Shown here: one piece after another, positions 27,482 to 36,420 of the stretch
How positions within the stretch are numbered: position 1 is the first letter of the stretch
How the letters are laid out: the number at the start of each line of letters is the position of its first letter
Assembly: GCF_010727325.1 (NCBI RefSeq)
Contig: NZ_AP022565.1
Location: 1,674,001 to 1,738,000, forward strand
DNA length: 64,000 nt
Reading direction: 5' to 3'
Origin: Mycolicibacterium alvei
GTDB taxonomy: Bacteria; Actinomycetota; Actinomycetes; Mycobacteriales; Mycobacteriaceae
Notes under the pieces: generated by a model
Told to the model about the DNA's origin: nothing
The model's database searches: none
The model's input: the letters and a program-made list of their open reading frames with translations, nothing else
Position numbers and translations under genes: made by a program

Positions 27482-29788
27482 GTGGCAACACCGGAGGCCC
27501 CACCGGCGGATCGCATCGAGGAGCACGACGGCGACGTCACCTATATCCGCACCGACCGAGACCTCCCGCCGGTGGCGATCATCGACCGCTCTCCCATCAC
27601 CGCCAAGCACAAGGCGATCTTCGCTACCGTCGCGGTGCTGGGCGCGGTCGCCTGGGCGATGATCGCCTTCTTCCGCGGTGAGACCGTCAACGCGGTCTGG
27701 TTCGTGATCGCCGCGATCTGCACCTACGTCATCGGATTCCGGTTCTACGCCCGGCTGATCGAGATGAAGATCGTACGACCCCGAGACGACAATGCCACTC
27801 CGGCAGAGCTTTTCGAGAACGGCACGGACTACATGCCGACCGACCGGCGGGTGTTGTTCGGACATCACTTCGCCGCGATCGCCGGTGCCGGCCCGTTGGT
27901 CGGCCCGGTACTGGCCATGCAGATGGGCTATCTGCCCGGCACGATCTGGATCATCATCGGCGCCGTCGTGGCCGGCTGTGTCCAGGACTACCTGGTGCTG
28001 TCGATCTCGGTGCGCCGCCGTGGGCGTTCGCTGGGTCAGATGGCACGCGACGAGCTCGGTGTGGTCGGTGGGGTCGCGGCGATCGTCGGTGTGCTGGTGA
28101 TCATGGTGATCCTGCTGGCGGTCCTGGCCCTGGTCGTGGTGAACGCATTGGCCGAAAGCCCGTGGGGCGTCTTCTCGATCGCGATGACGATCCCGATCGC
28201 CATCTTCATGGGCCTGTACCTGCGTTTCTTCCGCCCGGGCCGGGTGTCGGAGGTCTCCCTCATCGGCGTGGCGCTGCTGCTGCTCGCGGTGATCTCCGGC
28301 GGTTGGGTGGCCGAAACCTCATGGGGCGCCGACTGGTTCACGCTGTCGAAGGTCACCTTGTCGTGGTGCATCATCATCTACGGCCTGGCCGCCTCGGTGC
28401 TGCCGGTGTGGTTCCTGTTGGCCCCGCGCGACTACCTGTCGACGTTCATGAAGGTCGGCACCATCGCCCTGCTGGCCGTCGGCATCCTGATCGCCCAGCC
28501 GGTGATGCAGGCGCCCGCGATCTCCCAGTTCGCGGCCAGCGGCACCGGCCCGGTGTTCGCCGGCTCACTGTTCCCGTTCCTGTTCATCACCATCGCCTGT
28601 GGTGCGCTGTCGGGCTTTCACGCGCTGATCTCCTCGGGCACCACGCCCAAGCTGCTGGAGAAGGAAAGCCAGATGCGGCTGATCGGCTACGGCGGCATGC
28701 TCACCGAGTCGTTCGTCGCGATCATGGCCCTGGTCACCGCGGCGATCCTCAACCAGCACCTGTACTTCGCGATCAACGCGCCGACCGCGGCCACCGGCAC
28801 CACCGCCCAGACCGCAGCCGATTACGTCAACGGCCTGGGTTTGTCCGGGCAGCCGATCACCGCCCAGGAGATCACCGCGGCCGCCGAGGGCGTCGGTGAG
28901 CATTCGATCGTGTCGCGCACCGGCGGCGCACCCACCCTGGCCTTCGGCATGTCCGAGGTGCTGCATCAAGTGTTCGGCGGCGCGAGCCTCAAGGCGTTCT
29001 GGTACCACTTCGCGATCATGTTCGAGGCTTTGTTCATCCTCACCACGGTCGACGCCGGCACCCGGGTGGCCCGGTTCATGCTGTCCGACAGCCTGGGAAA
29101 TCTCGGTTGGCCGCTGAAGAAGCTGCGCAACCCCAGCTGGCGGGCGGGCGCGTGGGCCTGCTCGATCATCGTCGTCGCCGCGTGGGGCTCGATCCTGCTG
29201 ATGGGTGTGACGGATCCGCTTGGCGGCATCAACACCCTGTTCCCGCTGTTCGGAATCGCCAACCAGCTGCTGGCCGCGATCGCGCTGACGGTGGTCACCG
29301 TGGTGGTGATCAAGCGTGGGTTGGTGAAATGGGCATGGATTCCCGGCGTTCCGCTGTTGTGGGATCTGGCCGTGACGATGACCGCGTCGTTCCAGAAGAT
29401 CTTCTCCGGGGATCCGAAAGTCGGCTACTGGACCCAGCATTCGCAGTACGTCGCGGCCAAGGACGCCGGTAAGTCGGCATTCGGGGCGGCCAAGAACCCC
29501 GATCAGATCGACGCTGTCATCCGCAACACCTTCATCCAGGGCACCTTGTCGGTGGTGTTCGCGGTGTTGGTGCTGATCGTGTTCCTCGCCGGTGTCGTGG
29601 TGGCACTGCGGGCGCTGCGTGGCGCGGGCCCAGCGCTGGCGCTGGACGAGGAGGTGCCGTCGCGGACCTTCGCACCGTCAGGACTGATCGCCACTCCGGC
29701 CGAGAAGGAGGTGCAGAAACAGTGGGACGCCTTACCCGGAGCACACTCCAGGCCGCACGCCACATCGGGTGGTACTGGTCAACATTGA
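27482..29788 (+). CDS. cstA: Carbon starvation protein A, CstA
   Basis: This large inner-membrane protein of 768 aa is close in size to Rv3063. It has many transmembrane helices and the CstA signatures RFYARLI, FGHHFAAIAGAGPLVGP, GLYLRFFRPGR and SGFHALISSGTTPK. CstA family members import peptides or pyruvate during carbon limitation. I chose GTG 27482, preceded by GAGGAG. Its end overlaps the start of a ybdD homologue, its usual partner. Confidence 0.93.
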   Translation: MATPEAPPADRIEEHDGDVTYIRTDRDLPPVAIIDRSPITAKHKAIFATVAVLGAVAWAMIAFFRGETVNAVWFVIAAICTYVIGFRFYARLIEMKIVRPRDDNATPAELFENGTDYMPTDRRVLFGHHFAAIAGAGPLVGPVLAMQMGYLPGTIWIIIGAVVAGCVQDYLVLSISVRRRGRSLGQMARDELGVVGGVAAIVGVLVIMVILLAVLALVVVNALAESPWGVFSIAMTIPIAIFMGLYLRFFRPGRVSEVSLIGVALLLLAVISGGWVAETSWGADWFTLSKVTLSWCIIIYGLAASVLPVWFLLAPRDYLSTFMKVGTIALLAVGILIAQPVMQAPAISQFAASGTGPVFAGSLFPFLFITIACGALSGFHALISSGTTPKLLEKESQMRLIGYGGMLTESFVAIMALVTAAILNQHLYFAINAPTAATGTTAQTAADYVNGLGLSGQPITAQEITAAAEGVGEHSIVSRTGGAPTLAFGMSEVLHQVFGGASLKAFWYHFAIMFEALFILTTVDAGTRVARFMLSDSLGNLGWPLKKLRNPSWRAGAWACSIIVVAAWGSILLMGVTDPLGGINTLFPLFGIANQLLAAIALTVVTVVVIKRGLVKWAWIPGVPLLWDLAVTMTASFQKIFSGDPKVGYWTQHSQYVAAKDAGKSAFGAAKNPDQIDAVIRNTFIQGTLSVVFAVLVLIVFLAGVVVALRALRGAGPALALDEEVPSRTFAPSGLIATPAEKEVQKQWDALPGAHSRPHATSGGTGQH

Positions 29789-29925
29789 TGGGCGACAACC
29801 ATTATCGGCGCTACGTCGCGCACCGAGAGCGCACCCATCCGGGTGAGCCGGTGCTGTCCGAACGGGACTACTGGAAGATGCGGCACGCCAACACCGAGGC
29901 CAATCCCGGCGCGCGTTGCTGCTGA
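29722..29925 (+). CDS. YbdD/YjiX family small protein (DUF466)
   Basis: This protein of 67 aa contains the family core GDNHYRRYVAHRERTHPGEP followed by LSERDYWKMR. The family is encoded next to cstA in many bacteria and is thought to support its transporter function. It starts with GTG inside the last 67 bp of cstA, in another frame, so translation is probably coupled. The C-terminus ends in Cys-Cys. Confidence 0.92.
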   Translation: MGRLTRSTLQAARHIGWYWSTLMGDNHYRRYVAHRERTHPGEPVLSERDYWKMRHANTEANPGARCC

Positions 29926-29956
29926 GCCGAGCGCTCACCGCGGCATCACATCGCGG

Positions 29957-30928
29957 TCAGTACACCAGCACGGCGCTGTCGGGCTTTCCGTCGAGCGAAT
30001 CGATGTCAAGGTCGGTGCCATTCGCGGTGAGCCGGATGATCTGCGCCAGCTGCTGCGGATTGTCGTTCTGTGGGTAGTGGTCCGCCGTCGGCAGTAACCA
30101 GTAATGGTTACGACCGGGCTTGTCACGCAGGTGTTCGGTCCAAACATGGTTGGCCACGCGGACCGGGGCGATGTTGTCGTGAAGTCCCCACACCAGAGTG
30201 GTGTTCACCGAGCTGGCCGCGAGCGCCTCGAGCCACTCGCTCTCCCCTTTCGCGCGCTCGTTCAGATACTGAATGGTGTCCGGGAGGACGCGAATCTGAT
30301 CGTTGTAGGCGAAAGTCTTGGCCAGCGCGAGGATTTCCGGGTCGTCGGCGGCGCGAGGAGGCATGAACGTTCCCATTCCAAGCCCCGCTGCCAACATCTC
30401 CGGGGTGACCGCCTCCGCGGTGGCACGCCCGCTCTGTGGGTCCAGGATCGCCTTTTGGAAGTCCGTCAGATTCGCCAGCGGCAGGTACACGTTGCCATTG
30501 GTGATGATCAGATTGTCCGGTGCCGCACCGCCGGTATCGGACATCATGCCAAGGGCGATGAGGCCGACACTGTCCCCGCGATCGTGGGTGAGCATGGTGT
30601 AGCTGCTGAGCTGCCAGATTTCAGTGATCGCGTGCTCAAGCAACCGGGCATCGTCGAACAGTGAATACACATACGGTGCGGATGGCTTCTCCGACAATCC
30701 GTAACCGGGGAAGTCCAGTAGGAAAATGTCGAAGTCGCTGAGTTCCTTTGTCAAGGCGAAGAAATCGATGCTCGATGTCGGGAATCCGTGCACGAAGACC
30801 AGCGCGGGTGCACCCACCGTGCCGTGGCGGTGCGCAGCGATGCGAACCGTGCGGCCCTCGTTGGCCGGCGTAGTCGATCGCCAGTGGATATCGGTTGCAC
30901 CGCGGAGCCACTCGTCGAAGATGTCCAT
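29957..30928 (-). CDS. Alpha/beta hydrolase (epoxide hydrolase/dehalogenase-like), 323 aa
   Basis: The fold is seen in FVHGFPTSSIDF (oxyanion segment), a nucleophile elbow THDRGDSVGL with Asp rather than Ser, and the catalytic His in TADHYPQ. An Asp nucleophile fits epoxide hydrolases and haloalkane dehalogenases. The residue after the Asp is Arg, not the Trp expected in a dehalogenase, so an epoxide hydrolase-like role is more likely. It is divergent from the amidohydrolase gene at 31126 across 197 bp holding a copy of the 19-bp operator. Confidence 0.85.
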   Translation of the reverse strand: MDIFDEWLRGATDIHWRSTTPANEGRTVRIAAHRHGTVGAPALVFVHGFPTSSIDFFALTKELSDFDIFLLDFPGYGLSEKPSAPYVYSLFDDARLLEHAITEIWQLSSYTMLTHDRGDSVGLIALGMMSDTGGAAPDNLIITNGNVYLPLANLTDFQKAILDPQSGRATAEAVTPEMLAAGLGMGTFMPPRAADDPEILALAKTFAYNDQIRVLPDTIQYLNERAKGESEWLEALAASSVNTTLVWGLHDNIAPVRVANHVWTEHLRDKPGRNHYWLLPTADHYPQNDNPQQLAQIIRLTANGTDLDIDSLDGKPDSAVLVY

Positions 30929-31081
30929 CCACGATCCCCTTCACCCGATGTCGCGGTTGCCCGGCCGCCACCTCCACGCACCGGCCCGTCGCCTACGAAC
31001 ACCAGGGTAGAGGGCTTTCGAGGGCGAACCGGTGCAGATACATCGATCCAACCCCGGGTCAACCGGCCGCTGCCGGGGATA

Positions 31082-31100
31082 TACTGTGAGCCATACCGTA
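31082..31100. promoter_or_regulatory. 19-bp operator, island regulon site 1
   Basis: TACTGTGAGCCATACCGTA matches the TACTGTAA-N3-TTACAGTA consensus at 13 of 16 arm positions. It lies 25 bp upstream of the amidohydrolase start and in the divergent gap with the alpha/beta hydrolase. Both halves contain -10-like TACTGT or TACCGT. Confidence 0.6.
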
Positions 31101-31125
31101 AGGCAGTCGTGAATGGAGCGCGTTC

Positions 31126-32409
31126 GTGAATAAAGACGACATGATCCTGATCAGCGTGGACGATCACATCGTCGAACCACCTGACATGTTCAAGAACCAC
31201 CTGCCCAAGAAATATGCCGACGAGGCACCGCGGCTGGTGCACAATCCGGACGGCAGCGACACGTGGCAGTTCCGCGACATCGTGATCCCCAATGTCGCGC
31301 TCAACGCCGTCGCCGGCCGACCCAAGGAGGAGTACGGCCTGGAACCCCAGGGCCTCGACGAGATCCGCAAGGGCTGTTACAACGTCGATGAGCGCGTCAA
31401 GGACATGAACGCCGGCGGCATTCTCGGCTCGATCTGCTTCCCGTCTTTCCCCGGTTTCGCCGGTCGCCTGTTCGCGACCGAGGATCCCGAATTCTCGCTG
31501 GCACTGGTGCAGGCTTACAACGACTGGCACATCGATGAGTGGTGCGGCGCCTACCCGGCCCGCTTCATCCCGATGGCGATTCCGGTGATCTGGGACGCCG
31601 AGGCGTGCGCCGCCGAGGTGCGCCGGGTGTCGAAGAAGGGCGTGCACGCCCTGACCTTCACCGAGAATCCGGCCGCGATGGGCTACCCGAGCTTCCACGA
31701 CGACTACTGGACCCCGCTGTGGAAGGCCTTGTGCGACACCAACACCGTGCTCAACGTGCACATCGGGTCGTCGGGCAAGCTGGCCATCACCGCCCCCGAC
31801 GCGCCGCTGGACGTGATGATCACCCTGCAGCCGATGAACATCGTGCAGGCGGCCGCGGACCTGTTGTGGTCCAAGCCGATCAAGGACTATCCGGATCTGA
31901 AGATCGGGCTTTCCGAGGGCGGCACCGGCTGGATTCCCTACTTCCTGGAACGCGCGGACCGCACCTACGAGATGCATTCCACCTGGACCAAGCAGGACTT
32001 CGGCGGCAAGGTCCCCAGCGAGGTGTTCCGCGAACACTTCCTGACCTGCTTCATCTCAGACCCGGTCGGGGTGACCCTGCGCAACAAGATCGGCATCGAC
32101 AACATCTGCTGGGAAGCCGACTACCCGCACAGCGACTCGATGTGGCCCGGCGCCCCCGAGGAACTGTGGGACGTGCTGACCGAGAACAACGTTCCTGATG
32201 ACGAGATCAACAAGATGACGTACGAGAACGCCATGCGCTGGTACTCGTTCGACCCGTTCACCCACATCGCGCGCGAGCAGGCGACGGTCGGAGCGCTACG
32301 CAAAGCCGCTGAGGGCCATGATGTTTCGATCCAGGCACTGAGCCATCACGAGCAGGGCACCCGCGGTGATGCACTGCATGCCGCGGCGAAGGCCAACTCA
32401 GGCGAGTAG
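31126..32409 (+). CDS. Amidohydrolase family (ACMSD-like TIM barrel) protein, 427 aa
   Basis: This member of the amidohydrolase-2 group, related to ACMSD and gamma-resorcylate decarboxylase, starts with ISVDDHIVEPP (the D-x-H metal motif) and has a late WEADYPHSDSMWP with the conserved Asp and His. Family members are metal-dependent decarboxylases or C-C hydrolases of cyclic acids. GTG 31126 is the start. Its C-terminal His-rich tail is longer than in the other amidohydrolases of the window. It is the leftmost rightward-facing gene of the catabolic island. Confidence 0.88.
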   Translation: MNKDDMILISVDDHIVEPPDMFKNHLPKKYADEAPRLVHNPDGSDTWQFRDIVIPNVALNAVAGRPKEEYGLEPQGLDEIRKGCYNVDERVKDMNAGGILGSICFPSFPGFAGRLFATEDPEFSLALVQAYNDWHIDEWCGAYPARFIPMAIPVIWDAEACAAEVRRVSKKGVHALTFTENPAAMGYPSFHDDYWTPLWKALCDTNTVLNVHIGSSGKLAITAPDAPLDVMITLQPMNIVQAAADLLWSKPIKDYPDLKIGLSEGGTGWIPYFLERADRTYEMHSTWTKQDFGGKVPSEVFREHFLTCFISDPVGVTLRNKIGIDNICWEADYPHSDSMWPGAPEELWDVLTENNVPDDEINKMTYENAMRWYSFDPFTHIAREQATVGALRKAAEGHDVSIQALSHHEQGTRGDALHAAAKANSGE

Positions 32410-32414
32410 GCACC

Positions 32415-32480
32415 AACGCCCAGTGTGACGCAGGGGTCGTTGCCAGCGCGACGGAACGACCCCTGCGTCACACTCGCGTT
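32415..32480. repeat. Long palindrome (copy C, different family), bidirectional terminator
   Basis: A perfect 20-bp stem, AGTGTGACGCAGGGGTCGTT on the left, is extended by AACGC on both ends with one bulged base. The loop is about 15 bp. It fills the 70-bp gap between convergent amidohydrolase and P450 genes. Its sequence differs from copies A and B, but position and architecture are the same. Confidence 0.85.
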
Positions 32481-33709
32481 CAGCGCACGGTGTAGCGCAC
32501 CGGCAGGTGCTTGAGTCCGCCGACGAACGTCGTCGCGGTGTGCGCGGGTGAGCCGGCCAGCTCGATCGAATCCAGCCGCGGCACAAGCTCACTGAAGAAG
32601 CTGTTGATCTCCATCCGGGCCAGCGCGGCGCCCAGACAGAAGTGCACGCCGTAACCGAACGCCACATGTTTGTTGGGATCGCGGCCCACGTCGAACCGGA
32701 ACGGATCTTCGAATTCCTCCTCGTCCCGGTTGCCGGACGGGTAGGCCAGCAGGACAGACTCCCCCGCCGCGATGGGAGTGCCACGCACGGTGGTGTCGAC
32801 CGCAGCGGTACGCATGAACGCCTTCACCGGTGTCACCCAGCGGATCATCTCGTCGGTGGCCGTGCCCATGAGTCCGGGGTCGGCCCGCAAGCGTTCGAGC
32901 TGATCGGGGTTCTGCATCAGTGCGAGCATGCCGCCGGAGATCGTGGCACTCGTCGTGTCATGACCCGCGGCCGCCACAATCGCGTAGTAGGACACCGTCT
33001 CGATGTCGTTGAGGGGCTCACCGTCGATGCGGGCGTTGGCGATTGCCGAGGCCAGGTCGTCGGTGGGGTTCTCCCGCCGTGCGGCGGTCAGCGCGGTGAA
33101 GTACTGGAACATCTCGATCAGCGCGGACATCGAGTCTCCGGCGTCGCGCTGGTATTCGTCGTCGTCGCTGCCGAACAGTTCCTGCGTGAGCTTCAGCATC
33201 AACGGGAAGTCCGCCTCGGGAACCCCGAGCAGGGACATGATCACGTACAGCGGGTAGTTGACCGCGACCTCCTGCACGAAGTCGCATTCGCCACCGGCCT
33301 CCAGCAATTTGTCCACATGGATCTTCGCCAGTTGGTCGACGCGAACCTTCAACGCCCGCATGGCCTTCGGGCGGAACCAGTCCGCTCCGATGGCCCTCAT
33401 CACGCGGTGTTCCGGGTCATCCATGTGGATCAGGGTTCGCACCCCCACCGCAGCCTGGTTGTCGTCGTTCTCACTCGTCATCAGCACGGGGCGGGGCGAG
33501 TTGGTGAACACGTCGTTGGCCCGTTCGATCGCCATGATGTCGGCGTACTTGGTAATCGCCCAGAACGGCTTGTAGCCGGGCACCTCGACCCACGAGACCG
33601 GGGCGTTCGCCCGTAGGTGGGTCAGGGCCGCATGGAATGACGTCTCGTCTGCGTACGCAGATGGGGTGGCGAACATCTTGGCGACGTCGTCGATGGTGCG
33701 GACGGTCAT
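32480..33709 (-). CDS. Cytochrome P450, 409 aa
   Basis: This soluble P450 has the I-helix motif AAAGHDTTS, the ExxR segment DEMIRW and the heme loop FGYGVHFCLGAALARME. It resembles the CYP families of mycobacteria that hydroxylate terpenes, steroids or fatty acids. I chose ATG 33709, with a GAGGAG site, because it overlaps the stop of the LLM gene (ATGA). No ferredoxin gene is nearby, so the redox partner must come from elsewhere. It forms a two-gene operon with the LLM oxidoreductase. Confidence 0.92.
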   Translation of the reverse strand: MTVRTIDDVAKMFATPSAYADETSFHAALTHLRANAPVSWVEVPGYKPFWAITKYADIMAIERANDVFTNSPRPVLMTSENDDNQAAVGVRTLIHMDDPEHRVMRAIGADWFRPKAMRALKVRVDQLAKIHVDKLLEAGGECDFVQEVAVNYPLYVIMSLLGVPEADFPLMLKLTQELFGSDDDEYQRDAGDSMSALIEMFQYFTALTAARRENPTDDLASAIANARIDGEPLNDIETVSYYAIVAAAGHDTTSATISGGMLALMQNPDQLERLRADPGLMGTATDEMIRWVTPVKAFMRTAAVDTTVRGTPIAAGESVLLAYPSGNRDEEEFEDPFRFDVGRDPNKHVAFGYGVHFCLGAALARMEINSFFSELVPRLDSIELAGSPAHTATTFVGGLKHLPVRYTVR

Positions 33710-34761
33710 ACGTTGCTCCTCACTGGCGGGCACTCACGAAATTCCTGTAGCACCGCGTTGACGGTTTCCGGGGAAACCGCGGCGGGAAAGCCGGGCAGTA
33801 CGCGGTCGATGACGCCGTCGCAGCGGCGCCGCAGCGCGGCGGCCAATTCGGGGACCGGGGCCACCACGGCGAAGGCGTCGAGCACGTCGTCGTCGATGAG
33901 CTCGCCCATCGCGTCCCACTGGGCGTCCAGCGACAGCCGGTGCAGTTCGGTGTGCAGATCACCCCAGCCGTGTAGCTCCAGGACTTTGCGGTAGGCCGGT
34001 GTCGAGCCGTAGAACGCGAGCTGTTTGCGGGTCGCGACCGATGCCGCGGCCATCTCCTGCTCGTCGGCGCCGGTCACGATGAATACCGGGCAGGACAACT
34101 CGAAGTCGGCGCGATCACGCCCGCTTCGGTCCATCCCGCGCTGCAGTGCCTGCGTGGTCACCTCGTCCAGATAGCGCCGCGTGGTGAACGCGTGGGCAAG
34201 CAGTCCATCGGCTACCTCACCGGCTACCTCGGTCATCAATTCGCCCACCGCCGCCAGGAACACCTTCGGGAACGGAAGCGTCGACGGCTCCGGGGTGAAC
34301 ATCGGCGTCATGATCTTGTGGGTGTAGAACTCACCCTCGAACCGCAGCTTGGTGCCGTCGCGCCAACAGCTCCAAATCGACTGCAGCGCTTCGATGTACT
34401 CGCGCATCCGGCGGGCCGGATGACTCCACGGCATGCTGAAGCGCTTCTCGATGTGCGGCTGGATCTGGGTGCCCAGCCCGAGGATGAAACGTCCGCCCGA
34501 GTAGGTCTGCAGATCCCAGCCCAGCTGGGCCATCGTCATCGGATTGCGGGCGAAGGCCACGGCGATGCTGGTGCCGATCTGCATCCGCTCGGTGTGCTCG
34601 GCCGCGATCGCCAAGGGTAGGAACGGGTCGTGGTTGATCTCGCCGGTCCAGCATCCGTCGTAGCCGTGCGCCTCGAGCTCCCGTGCGATGGCCGGCACTT
34701 CGGCAAGTCTGCTGGGAATGCCGCGGTCGATCTTGACGGCACGAGGAGCCGGGTCGCCCAT
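33706..34761 (-). CDS. LLM class F420-dependent oxidoreductase, 351 aa
   Basis: This is a luciferase-like TIM-barrel protein: GYDGCWTGEINHDPF near the N-terminus, GTSIAVAFARNPM, YSGGRFILGLGTQ (the SGGRFxLGLG hallmark) and a C-terminal VLPGFP. Mycobacterial members use coenzyme F420 for hydride transfer, for instance to ketones or enones. It is the first gene of an operon with the P450 and faces the acyl-CoA carboxyltransferase gene. A copy of the 19-bp operator lies 62 bp upstream. Confidence 0.9.
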   Translation of the reverse strand: MGDPAPRAVKIDRGIPSRLAEVPAIARELEAHGYDGCWTGEINHDPFLPLAIAAEHTERMQIGTSIAVAFARNPMTMAQLGWDLQTYSGGRFILGLGTQIQPHIEKRFSMPWSHPARRMREYIEALQSIWSCWRDGTKLRFEGEFYTHKIMTPMFTPEPSTLPFPKVFLAAVGELMTEVAGEVADGLLAHAFTTRRYLDEVTTQALQRGMDRSGRDRADFELSCPVFIVTGADEQEMAAASVATRKQLAFYGSTPAYRKVLELHGWGDLHTELHRLSLDAQWDAMGELIDDDVLDAFAVVAPVPELAAALRRRCDGVIDRVLPGFPAAVSPETVNAVLQEFRECPPVRSNV

Positions 34762-34822
34762 CAGCGGCTCAACCCTTTGCCAGCTTCGTCGATCACGCGC
34801 AACCCACCCACCTGATCGAAGC

Positions 34823-34841
34823 TACAGTAAGCAATTCAGTA
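34823..34841. promoter_or_regulatory. 19-bp operator, island regulon site 2
   Basis: TACAGTAAGCAATTCAGTA matches the consensus at 13 of 16 arm positions. It lies between the divergent LLM-P450 operon (34761) and the carboxyltransferase gene (34920), so it could control both. Confidence 0.65.
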
Positions 34842-34923
34842 TGGTCAACGGCGGTAGGCTTGAACACCCGATGACGGACGCTCGACACGTGAGGACAGTG
34901 GCATGACAAGGACGCCCGCATGA
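34841..34923 (+). other. Possible chain of short leader ORFs before the carboxyltransferase gene
   Basis: An ATG at 34841 (or 34871, same frame) opens a frame ending at 34906. Its TGA overlaps an ATG at 34903 that opens a 6-codon frame ending at 34923. That TGA overlaps the ATG at 34920 of the carboxyltransferase gene. Two consecutive ATGA junctions would couple translation stepwise. No strong ribosome-binding site is visible before the carboxyltransferase start, which makes coupling plausible, but chance is possible. Confidence 0.3.
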
Positions 34924-36416
34924 CGAACGACCCGGAGTGGAAGGAAACGCTCGAGGATCTCGCTCGCCGGCGTGAGCACACGTTCGGGATGGGTGGTCCC
35001 GAACGAGTGGCCAAGCATCACGGCAAGGGCAAGCTCGATGCCCGGGCGCGGGTCGCACGACTGCTGGATCCCGGCACGTTTCAGGAATTCGGGACGCTCG
35101 TCGGGGGCGACATCGCCGCTGACGGCCTCATCGCGGGAGCGGGCCGCATCGACGGCACACCGGTGATGGTGGGCGCCGAGGATTTCACCACACTGGCCGG
35201 CAGCATCGGCCCGGGCGGCAACGCCAAACGGTATCGGCTCGCCGAGTTGGCCCTACGCAACAAGATCCCGCTGGTGATGTTGTTGGAAGGTGCGGGTTTT
35301 CGCCCCAGCGGTGAGCACTACGGACGGACACCGACCGACCTGATCGCCCAAGCGCGATGTTCGGGAAAGGTGCCCACGATATCGGCGATCCTCGGCCCGT
35401 CCGCCGGCCACGGCGCCCTGGTGGCTCCGGTGTGCGACTTCAGCATCATGAGCCATCAGGGGGCGATCTTCACCGCCGGGCCACCGGTGGTGAAAGAGTC
35501 CACCGGCGAGGATATTTCGAAGGAGGATCTCGGCGGTCCGACCGTGGCCCTGGCCAGCGGAGTGATTCACAACTACGCCGAGGACGACGAGACCGTCATC
35601 GACGATATCCGCCGTTACCTGTCCTACTTTCCGTCCAGCGCCTGGTCGTATCCGCCGACCCGGCTTGCCGACGACACCGCGGACCCGAGGCTCACCCCGG
35701 AGATTCTCGACATCGTGTCCCGCGACAACCGCCAGATCTACGACATGCGCGCGGTGATCGACGAGATCTTCGACCGGCCCGACTGGTTCGAGGTGCAACC
35801 GAAATTCGGGCGGGCGATCATCTGCGCCCTGGCTCACCTTGGCGGCTATCCGGTCGCGGTGGTGGCCAATCAACCACAGGTGACGGCCGGTTCGATCGAC
35901 GCCGACGCCGCCGACAAGGCAGCGCATTTCATCTCCGTGGCCGACTCGTTCCACTTACCGATCGTGTTCCTCGCCGACAATCCCGGCATGCTGCCGGGCA
36001 GCCGGTCCGAGCGTAGCGGTGTATTACGCAGCGGGGCACGCATGTTCGCCGCTCAGACCGCGGCCACCACCCTCAAACTGCACGTGACGCTGCGCAAGGC
36101 CTTCGGCTTCGGCTCGATGGTGATGTCGCTGCTGGGTTTTGACGATCAGGTCGCGACGTTCGCCTATCCCGGGGCGACGATGGGCGCGATGGGTGCGGCC
36201 GCACTCAGCGCCGCCACCCATGCCGGTGAGGACTACACCGAGGTGCTCAAGCGCATGGAACTCGAGGCGTCCTTCCGGTCGGCGGGCCATCTCGGTTTCG
36301 ACGAGCTCATCTCGCCCGAGGAAACCCGCAATGCGCTTCTGGTCACCTTGCAGCACGGCATCTTCAGCCGCCAGGCGGTCGCCGAACCGGTGTCCCGCAC
36401 CCTGATCATGCCCTGA
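34920..36416 (+). CDS. Acyl-CoA carboxylase, carboxyltransferase (beta) subunit, 498 aa
   Basis: Both halves of the carboxyltransferase fold are present: the N-terminal LEGAGFRPSG oxyanion region and ILGPSAGHGALVAPVCDF, and the C-terminal VANQPQVTAGSIDADAADKAAHFI and FLADNPGMLPG. It would transfer carboxylate from biotin to an acyl-CoA, as in propionyl-, methylcrotonyl- or geranyl-CoA carboxylases. No biotin carboxylase/BCCP gene is in the window, so the partner is elsewhere or the protein has another role. It ends 5 bp before a convergent LLM gene. Confidence 0.88.
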   Translation: MTNDPEWKETLEDLARRREHTFGMGGPERVAKHHGKGKLDARARVARLLDPGTFQEFGTLVGGDIAADGLIAGAGRIDGTPVMVGAEDFTTLAGSIGPGGNAKRYRLAELALRNKIPLVMLLEGAGFRPSGEHYGRTPTDLIAQARCSGKVPTISAILGPSAGHGALVAPVCDFSIMSHQGAIFTAGPPVVKESTGEDISKEDLGGPTVALASGVIHNYAEDDETVIDDIRRYLSYFPSSAWSYPPTRLADDTADPRLTPEILDIVSRDNRQIYDMRAVIDEIFDRPDWFEVQPKFGRAIICALAHLGGYPVAVVANQPQVTAGSIDADAADKAAHFISVADSFHLPIVFLADNPGMLPGSRSERSGVLRSGARMFAAQTAATTLKLHVTLRKAFGFGSMVMSLLGFDDQVATFAYPGATMGAMGAAALSAATHAGEDYTEVLKRMELEASFRSAGHLGFDELISPEETRNALLVTLQHGIFSRQAVAEPVSRTLIMP

Positions 36417-36420
36417 CCGG

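Noticed and set aside
29957..30928. Haloalkane dehalogenase
   Set aside because: The nucleophile Asp is followed by Arg, not the halide-binding Trp of dehalogenases. I kept the broader hydrolase call.
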